DNA from: Corynebacterium nuruki S6-4
GTDB lineage: Bacteria; Actinomycetota; Actinomycetes; Mycobacteriales; Mycobacteriaceae
DNA length: 64,000 nt
Assembly (NCBI RefSeq): GCF_007970465.1
Contig: NZ_CP042429.1
Span: 2,046,001-2,110,000, forward strand
Reading direction: 5' to 3'
The notes under the pieces were generated by a model. The model worked only from the letters and a program-made list of their open reading frames with translations, had not been told where the DNA came from and ran no database searches. This document shows positions 58,825-64,000 of this stretch, in pieces; within the stretch, counting starts at the first letter, position 1; the number at the start of each line of letters is the position of its first letter. Both the position numbers and the translations under genes were made by a program.

Positions 58825-59004
58825 TCAGCGCTTCTTCTTGAAATTCCCGCGGATGTTCATGCCGCCGGGGAGCTTGATGGAGTAGGTGCCACGGGAGTTC
58901 ACCGTCACGGGGCCGAAGCGCCGCGACATCGAGGCGCCGGAGCCCGAGTAGTTGATCCAGGAATCCTTGCCGGTCTTCTGGCGGTTGCGGAAGTATATGC
59001 CCAT
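58825..59004 (-). CDS. Small DUF4236 protein
   Basis: The 59-residue product from the ATG at 59004 begins MGIYFRNRQKTG, then SGSGASMSRRFGPVTVNSRG, and ends in a basic GNFKKKR. These features match short DUF4236 proteins of unknown function. It converges with the LysR gene 6 bp away. Confidence 0.8.
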   Translation of the reverse strand: MGIYFRNRQKTGKDSWINYSGSGASMSRRFGPVTVNSRGTYSIKLPGGMNIRGNFKKKR

Positions 59005-59044
59005 GGGTGGCAGGGTACCTGTCCGACGGGCACCATGGAGAGGC

Positions 59045-59956
59045 ATGGACACTCCCCGCCCGTGGACCGACCTGCCCGACGATGCCGCCGAAGGTGCCGC
59101 CCCGGACCTGAAACTCGTGGTCCTGGACATGGACGGCACGCTGCTCGACGGCGACGACCGGGTCCCGGCCGCGTTCTGGGACCTGCTGCCGGTGATGCGG
59201 GAGCGGGGGATCATCGTCGTCCCGGCGTCCGGACGCCAGTACGCGACGCTGCGCGGCATGTTCGCCGACCACGGCATCACCACCTTCCTCGCCGAGAACG
59301 GCACGCTGGTGGTGCACGAGGGGTCGGTGGTCTCCACCTCGCCAGTGGACGGGGCGGCGGTGGACCGGATCATCGACATCACCCGCACCGCGGAGACCGA
59401 CCGGAACATCGGGCTGGTGCTGTGCGGCCCGCGCGGCGCCTACGTGGAGCGGGAGGACGAGGCCTTCCTCGCCGAGGCAGGACGCTACTACGCGGAGCTG
59501 TCGGTGGTGCCGAACCTGCATGCGGTGCCCGAGGTGCATGAGGGTGGGGCGGGCACCGTGCTCAAATGTGCGGTCTACGACTTCGACTCGGCGGCGCAGG
59601 CCGCCCCGGCCCTGTTCACCGGTGGTGGCCCGGGCGTGGCCGACCTGCGGGAGGGGGCGGACGGCGCACCGGGGCACCAGGTGGTGGTCTCCGGGAAGAA
59701 CTGGATCGACATCATGAACGCCACGGCGAACAAGGGGCGTGCCCTGCGCCAGCTGCAGATGTCGCTGGGCGTCCCGCGGTCGGCGACGGCGGTGTTCGGC
59801 GACTACCTCAACGACCTGGAGATGATGGCGGAGGGCGACTGGTCGTTCGCGATGGACAACGGGCATCCGGCGGTGCAGCGGGCGGCGAACTTCATCGCCC
59901 CGCGGAACACCGAGGAGGGTGTGGTGCAGGTGCTGCGCCGGCTGCTGGGGGTGTGA
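59045..59956 (+). CDS. HAD-superfamily Cof-type phosphatase
   Basis: The protein has 303 residues from the ATG at 59045. Motif I is LDMDGTLLDGD with nucleophile Asp28 and Asp30, then PASGRQY (motif II) and the C-terminal Lys and FGDYLNDLEMM (motifs III and IV). The type-II cap between is typical of Cof/YidA sugar-phosphate or flavin-phosphate phosphatases; the substrate is not predictable. It converges with the MerR gene. Confidence 0.9.
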   Translation: MDTPRPWTDLPDDAAEGAAPDLKLVVLDMDGTLLDGDDRVPAAFWDLLPVMRERGIIVVPASGRQYATLRGMFADHGITTFLAENGTLVVHEGSVVSTSPVDGAAVDRIIDITRTAETDRNIGLVLCGPRGAYVEREDEAFLAEAGRYYAELSVVPNLHAVPEVHEGGAGTVLKCAVYDFDSAAQAAPALFTGGGPGVADLREGADGAPGHQVVVSGKNWIDIMNATANKGRALRQLQMSLGVPRSATAVFGDYLNDLEMMAEGDWSFAMDNGHPAVQRAANFIAPRNTEEGVVQVLRRLLGV

Positions 59957-59961
59957 GCGGC

Positions 59962-60774
59962 TCAGCGCCATTGCGCGGTCTCCGGGTCCACCCCGAAGGC
60001 CCGCGCCCGGGCGTCGATCGACTGACGGAGCCACGTGGTGAGCCCCGGCGCGACCTTCTCGTAGTGCGCGGCGAAATCGGCGGCCGATCCGGCGCTGGCC
60101 TCATACATCCGCCCCAGGCATACCTGCATGGACACGCTGAGGGTGAAGTAGTCGGAGAAGACCTCCCGGTGTTCATCGACCAGGGCGTCCGCCACCTCGG
60201 AGCCGGGTTCCACGCCCGACCTCACCGCCTCGCCGAGGCGTTCCTCCAGGTCCTTCATGCGGGACTGGAGCATGGTCCACTGCTCCGGCGAACGCTGCGC
60301 CGACCGTTCGGCGTACTCGGCCCACTGGGTGGTGCCGCCCCATCTCCCGCGGGCCTGACGTGACCAATCAGGGTCCCAGTCGTCGCCGAAGATCTGCCGC
60401 TGCTGCGCGACGGTCAGCAGGACGCCGTTCTCGTGGGCCTCGATCATCCTGTCGATCCCGCGCTCCAGTTCCGCGAGGTGGGCGACCTTGTCGAGGATCC
60501 GCGTTTTCTGGTCGTTGAGGGACTGCACCGGGTCGGTGTCCGGGTCATCGAGGATCATGGCGATCTCGGGGAGCGGAACCCCCAGTTCGCGGTAGACCAT
60601 GATCCGTTGGAGACGCCGCAGGTCGCCGGCGGTGTACCGGCGGTAGGCGTTTCCTCCGCGTTCTGACGGGGACGCCAGGCCGATGGCGTCCCAGTGGTGG
60701 AGCGTGCGCACGGTGACGCCCAGGGATTCGGCGGCCTCGCCGACGGTGATGCCGGGATCGTCCTGGTCACGCAT
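59962..60774 (-). CDS. MerR-family regulator with TipAS-like ligand domain
   Basis: The protein has 270 residues from the ATG at 60774. The MerR winged helix (ITVGEAAESLGVTVRTLHHWDAIGLASPSERGGNAYRRY) and dimerisation helix (to about residue 115) precede a C-terminal TipAS-type antibiotic-binding domain with repeated acidic/aromatic helices. Proteins of this type bind drugs and activate their own promoter. It overlaps the upstream VOC gene by 8 bp, so both are read from one transcript. Confidence 0.9.
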   Translation of the reverse strand: MRDQDDPGITVGEAAESLGVTVRTLHHWDAIGLASPSERGGNAYRRYTAGDLRRLQRIMVYRELGVPLPEIAMILDDPDTDPVQSLNDQKTRILDKVAHLAELERGIDRMIEAHENGVLLTVAQQRQIFGDDWDPDWSRQARGRWGGTTQWAEYAERSAQRSPEQWTMLQSRMKDLEERLGEAVRSGVEPGSEVADALVDEHREVFSDYFTLSVSMQVCLGRMYEASAGSAADFAAHYEKVAPGLTTWLRQSIDARARAFGVDPETAQWR

Positions 60775-61306
60775 CGTGCTCCCCCTCCGTCTGGTCCGGA
60801 GCGGTGATACCGATGTCTGCCAGGGTCGCCGCCTCCGCACTGTCCGGGTCGAGGGGTTTCGCCGCGGTCATGATGATCCGCACCCCGTCGGGAGCACATA
60901 TCCGCAGGTCCCTCGTGTTCCACGGGGTGTCCTCCGGGTCAGCTGCGCAACCTGGGAGAACTGCCGTGCAGTGTTCCGCGATGCTGTCGATCTCGGTGAG
61001 TACGCAGGCGAAGCTGACTGTCACGCCCGGGGCCGGGGCATCCACGGTCTGCGATGCTCCATCTGCGACAAGAAGAACGTCCTGGAACGCCCACCGCCGC
61101 AAATGCACCATCACACCGGGGACGGAGAACAGGGTGAAGAAGCCGGGTCCCCGGTTCCAGAACTGTTCAGCGCGGTCGATGTCCCGCGTCCGGACCGTGA
61201 TGAACATAGGCATACCGTAGATGCCCCGGTACAGGTCAGGCGCTGAGACTCCGGGGTGCGGAGCGGGTACCGGGCTGATCTCGAAAGCGTTGTAGTGGTC
61301 GGTCAT
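60767..61306 (-). CDS. VOC/glyoxalase-superfamily protein
   Basis: The protein has 179 residues from the ATG at 61306. A single vicinal-oxygen-chelate fold is suggested by MFITVRTRDIDRAEQFWN...GFFTLFSVPG and the C-terminal TRDLRICAPDGVRIIM. Such proteins include glyoxalases, dioxygenases and antibiotic-binding resistance proteins. The coupling to a TipAS-type MerR regulator suggests a drug-binding or resistance role, which is inference. Confidence 0.82.
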   Translation of the reverse strand: MTDHYNAFEISPVPAPHPGVSAPDLYRGIYGMPMFITVRTRDIDRAEQFWNRGPGFFTLFSVPGVMVHLRRWAFQDVLLVADGASQTVDAPAPGVTVSFACVLTEIDSIAEHCTAVLPGCAADPEDTPWNTRDLRICAPDGVRIIMTAAKPLDPDSAEAATLADIGITAPDQTEGEHDA

Positions 61307-61320
61307 GTCGCTCACTCTCG

Positions 61321-61344
61321 ACCCTGACGTTACGTGAGGGTCAA
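61321..61344 (-). promoter_or_regulatory. MerR-type palindromic promoter for the VOC-merR operon
   Basis: On the minus strand TTGACC (61344-61339) is a good -35. A 21-bp near-perfect palindrome at 61321-61341 (arms ACCCT and AGGGT around ACGT-A-ACGT) overlaps its downstream end, where MerR proteins bind in a long spacer. The -10 is weak. Confidence 0.65.
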
Positions 61345-61405
61345 GTCCGACGGCTGAAACGAGATCTGGCACAGTGTGTTCGCCGGTAGAACGGGGTTCC
61401 CGTCT

Positions 61406-61701
61406 TCACGACCGTCTGAATCCGCCCCCGGATGCAGACAGTCGTGACACCCACGGGTGGACGCCACGATCATGAGAGGGCAGGCTGCCGCCTTTGTTGT
61501 CCGCATCCACCGCGTACCAGATCCGCGCGGATCCTCGAACGGTCGGTTTGTACTGCCACCGTTGCCGTTCTGCTCCGTCGGAGTCCGGGTGAGGAAATCC
61601 CAGACGTTCGCCGCCGCATTGCGCTGAGTCGCCGTCAGATCCATCCACCCCTTCTCCGCTGACTGACTCGCGAAAACCACGAGGTATCCCGTTGACTTCA
61701 A
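61406..61701 (-). pseudogene. Frameshifted RelE-like toxin gene
   Basis: From a possible TTG start at 61701 one frame reads KSTGYLVVFASQSAEKGWMD then LTATQRNAAANVWDFLTRTP. A second frame continues RWQYKPTVRGSARIWYAVDA. Together they follow the layout of short actinobacterial RelE/HigB-like toxins, with the RIWY core, but at least one frameshift separates them and the C-terminus is scrambled. No antitoxin partner is adjacent. Confidence 0.45.
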
Positions 61702-61785
61702 CGGGCAACCAACGGCCCCTCTTCTTCCCGATTCCCGTCCCCCATTCCGGCCGCTGCACCGGTGGCACGTCCCCGGCAAGATCGG

Positions 61786-61979
61786 ATCATGGAGTTGCAA
61801 CACCACCGCCCAGGAACGTCGCGTCCTCGGTCTCTACTATGCCGACCACGGGGTGACCGGAACGGTCCACGTCATGCGCAAGGGAAAGCCCGGATATTCC
61901 GAGGTCAAGGAGTTCCAGAAGGACATCTTCCCCCGGCAGGGCATTGTCGACACCAACCGCGGACAGGGCACGCCGGCTA
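61786..61979 (+). other. Unrecognised coding fragment
   Basis: One plus-strand frame reads TTAQERRVLGLYYADHGVTG, then TVHVMRKGKPGYSEVKEFQK and DIFPRQGIVDTN. The codon use is natural, but there is no clear start, and the frame runs into the end of the convergent toxin gene. It looks like a gene remnant; no family is recognised. Confidence 0.35.
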
Positions 61980-62249
61980 CAGGTCCTCGAGGTATTTTCC
62001 CCGGGCCTTCATCGCGTGGATGACCAACGTGTACCCGTCGTCGAAGATCATCGCGACCAGCTCCAGGACCCGGCCGGCCGGGTCGATGCCGAGCATCAAC
62101 CACCGGCGGGGATTGTCCTCATCATCGAGTGGCCGGGAGGACAGCACATGGGTCGCCGCATAGATGACCGCATCGTCGGTGAGGCGGTCTCTCCGGTAGT
62201 GCTTCTGGGCCGAGCGATGCAGCGCCGGTCGATCAAACTCAGGCGGCAT
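61977..62249 (-). CDS. BrnT/DUF4258-like toxin of a type II toxin-antitoxin pair
   Basis: The protein has about 90 residues from the ATG at 62249 (an in-frame start 6 codons upstream is possible). The sequence PALHRSAQKHYRRDRLTDDAV, then RRWLMLGIDPAGRVLELVAM and TLVIHAMKARGKYL, follows the fold pattern of BrnT-like RNases, including the HAM/R terminus. The start overlaps the upstream antitoxin gene by 11 bp, the usual arrangement here with the antitoxin first. Confidence 0.75.
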   Translation of the reverse strand: MPPEFDRPALHRSAQKHYRRDRLTDDAVIYAATHVLSSRPLDDEDNPRRWLMLGIDPAGRVLELVAMIFDDGYTLVIHAMKARGKYLEDL

Positions 62250-62529
62250 GGGGGTCGCGGGTCCCACCCCGGGTCCACTGGCGGATCGCCGTACGGATCG
62301 CCTCGGAGCGGGTGGTGATCCCCTCAGCCTTCGCCTTCTCGGTCAATGCGTCGATCGTCGCGGCGTCGAGGCGGACCGGAACCACGGTCCCCGGGCCGTC
62401 ACCGACAGTCGGCCGACCCCGGCGGGGCGCAGGAAGGGTCGACAGGTCGTAGCCGGCCTCGGCCTCGTCGGCCCACGCCTGGATCTGCTCGTCAGTGACG
62501 GGCTTGCCGTGCAACAGGTGCTCACTCAT
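62239..62529 (-). CDS. Ribbon-helix-helix antitoxin
   Basis: The protein has 96 residues from the ATG at 62529. The C-terminal half is a ribbon-helix-helix domain (VVPVRLDAATIDALTEKAKAEGITTRSEAIRTAIRQW). The N-terminal half (VTDEQIQAWADEAEAGYD) probably wraps the toxin. It is the first gene of the pair and is likely to autorepress through the CGTATACG palindrome just upstream. Confidence 0.82.
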   Translation of the reverse strand: MSEHLLHGKPVTDEQIQAWADEAEAGYDLSTLPAPRRGRPTVGDGPGTVVPVRLDAATIDALTEKAKAEGITTRSEAIRTAIRQWTRGGTRDPHAA

Positions 62530-62537
62530 AGCAATAT

Positions 62538-62545
62538 CGTATACG
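62538..62545 (-). promoter_or_regulatory. Operator candidate of the toxin-antitoxin pair
   Basis: CGTATACG is an 8-bp palindrome 9 bp upstream of the antitoxin ATG, within an AT-rich promoter-like stretch. Ribbon-helix-helix antitoxins bind short palindromes of this kind. Confidence 0.4.
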
Positions 62546-62652
62546 TAAATACCGGAGAGTGGCAGGCCCCCGCACCAACCAGGCCTGACCACACACCCGG
62601 TAGACCACCCCCGTGCCGCAGGAACATACTTTCCTGTGCGATAGTGTGAGCC

Positions 62653-64000
62653 ATGGCACAAGAATCGCCCAGAGTCTGCACAGAGGAGACCGCAGTCCCC
62701 ACGGCGCCCCCCGCCGCGTCCACGCCCGCGGCAGCGTCCGGCCCCGCCCCCCGTGCGACCACCGGCCCCGCCGCGTGGTTCCGCGTCGCCCTCGGCATGT
62801 TCCTCGTCGCCGTCGGCGCGAACCTCTTCGCCCCGCTGCTGCCCGTCATGCGGGAGGTCCACGATCTCAGCCAGGCCCAGGTGAACTTCACCCTCGCCAT
62901 CTACGTCCTCGGCCTCGTCCCCGCCCTCATGGTCGGCGGACCGATGTCGGACCGGAAAGGGCGCCGCGCCGCGGTCCGCCCCGCCCTCCTGTTCTCCATG
63001 GCCGGCACCGCCGTCACCCTGCTGGCCCACCTCGGCACCGGTGGTGCGGCCGGCCCCGTCCTGCTCGTCATCGGACGCCTCATCACCGGCATCGCGGTGG
63101 GACTGGTGCTCGCGGCCGGGGCGTCCTGGCTCAAGGAGGTCACCCCGGCCTCCGCCGGCGCGGGCGTCGCCGCCCGGCGCGCCACCGTCGCCACCTCCGC
63201 CGGTTTCGGCATGGGCCCGCTGGTCGCCGGCCCCGTCGCGGAGTGGATCCCCGGCCCGGACGTCACCACCCTGGTGGTGCACCTGGTGCTCGTGCTGGTC
63301 TGCACCCCGCTGATCTGGACCACCCCGGCCCCGCCGCCGCCCGCGCACGCCGTCGCCGCCGGGTCAGGCGGGACGCCGCGGCGTCCGGCACTGATCCCCG
63401 CCACCGCGCGGCAACCGAGGTTCCTCGCCTCGGTCGCCTCCTGGGCGCCGTGGGCGTTCGGCTGCGCCACGACCTCCTTCGCCGCCCTCGCCCCCGTCGC
63501 CGCGCAGGCCGTCGGCCCGAACGTGGCCTACACCGGCGTCATCGCCGGGATCACCATGCTCACCGGCGCGTTCGTCCAACCCTGGGTCGGACGCCACGCC
63601 GATTCCGGACGCGGCCCCCACCCCGCCGTGCTCGGACTGGGGGCGGCGACCGTCGGGATGCTGCTCGCGGTCCTGCTGTGCAGCCTCGCCCCCGGTACCG
63701 CCGCAGCCTGGGTGATGGTGCCCGCCGCGGTCGTCCTCGGTACCGCCTACGGCATCATGATGGTCTCCGGACTCCGCGAGGTGCAGCGCATCGCCCCGGC
63801 CGAGCAGCTCGGCGCGCTGACCGCCGTGTTCTACGCGCTGACCTACGTCGGCTTCTTCGTGCCCTTCGTCATCGCCCTGCTGGAGCCGCACACCGCCTAT
63901 GTGCCGATCTTCGTCTTCGGCGCAGTGGTGACCGTCGCCTCGATCCCGCTGGTCATCGGCGCTACCCGCGGGACCCGTGGTCCGCAGGTCCGTCAGGACG
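62653..64000 (+). CDS. MFS transporter (drug-efflux type), cut by window end
   Basis: From the ATG at 62653 the frame is open to the window end (449 codons). After a ~38-residue Pro/Ala/Thr leader there are at least 11 hydrophobic helices. The MFS signature GPMSDRKGRRAAVRP lies between helices 2 and 3, and GRLITGIAVGLVLAAGASWL matches helix 4. It is a proton-driven exporter; the substrate is unknown. The end of the protein lies outside the window. Confidence 0.88.
   Translation, partial: MAQESPRVCTEETAVPTAPPAASTPAAASGPAPRATTGPAAWFRVALGMFLVAVGANLFAPLLPVMREVHDLSQAQVNFTLAIYVLGLVPALMVGGPMSDRKGRRAAVRPALLFSMAGTAVTLLAHLGTGGAAGPVLLVIGRLITGIAVGLVLAAGASWLKEVTPASAGAGVAARRATVATSAGFGMGPLVAGPVAEWIPGPDVTTLVVHLVLVLVCTPLIWTTPAPPPPAHAVAAGSGGTPRRPALIPATARQPRFLASVASWAPWAFGCATTSFAALAPVAAQAVGPNVAYTGVIAGITMLTGAFVQPWVGRHADSGRGPHPAVLGLGAATVGMLLAVLLCSLAPGTAAAWVMVPAAVVLGTAYGIMMVSGLREVQRIAPAEQLGALTAVFYALTYVGFFVPFVIALLEPHTAYVPIFVFGAVVTVASIPLVIGATRGTRGPQVRQD

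Overview
The window is chromosomal DNA of a high-GC Corynebacteriales bacterium, most likely a Corynebacterium. The main evidence is the gene order fhaA-fhaB-pstP-rodA-pbpA-pknA-pknB, then a pabA/trpG-type amidotransferase, crgA, a rhomboid protease and ppiA, which sits near the replication origin in this order. A corynebacterial ctaD, an HNH protein of the 13E12 type and paired YhgE/Pip proteins agree. The GC-rich codon use and oleate hydratase would fit a C. variabile-like species, but that is inference.

Region 1 (1-15.9 kb) is ordinary chromosome: membrane proteins, a secreted or membrane esterase, ctaD, an old-yellow-enzyme reductase, an HNH protein, a secretory lipase, two YhgE/Pip membrane proteins, and a copper P-type ATPase behind a CsoR-like operator. 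Region 2 (16-37.2 kb) is a heavily rearranged accessory zone ending at a tRNA-Leu(CAG). It carries three apparently identical copies of a 1,369-bp IS3-family element, an IS5-family element, an IS256-family element, and IS6- and ISL3-like relics. Between them lie a TetR-oleate hydratase unit, an OhrR-Ohr-quinone reductase-DUF1304 unit, and a damaged defence locus made of a methylase tail, a type III-like Res helicase-nuclease and a frameshifted TIR protein. IS copy 1 splits an alpha/beta hydrolase that would be restored exactly by excision. IS copy 2 sits inside an IS6 transposase relic. IS copy 3 has no matching target duplication and appears to be a deletion scar.

Region 3 (37.2-51.8 kb) is the conserved cell-envelope and division operon: FHA proteins, the Ser/Thr phosphatase, the RodA/PBP pair and two Ser/Thr kinases, followed by pabA, crgA, the rhomboid protease, ppiA and a lysine/alanine-rich membrane protein. 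These genes coordinate peptidoglycan synthesis and septation through protein phosphorylation. Region 4 (51.9-55.0 kb) holds two insertions of a second, 1,528-bp IS3-like element into one 20-bp-stem palindrome, each with its own 3-bp target duplication.

Region 5 (55.2-64 kb) is accessory metabolism and regulation: a Baeyer-Villiger-type monooxygenase overlapping an EamA exporter tail to tail, a LysR regulator, a DUF4236 protein, a HAD phosphatase, a VOC-MerR/TipAS pair with a MerR-type palindromic promoter, a toxin relic, a ribbon-helix-helix antitoxin/toxin pair, and an MFS exporter cut by the window end.
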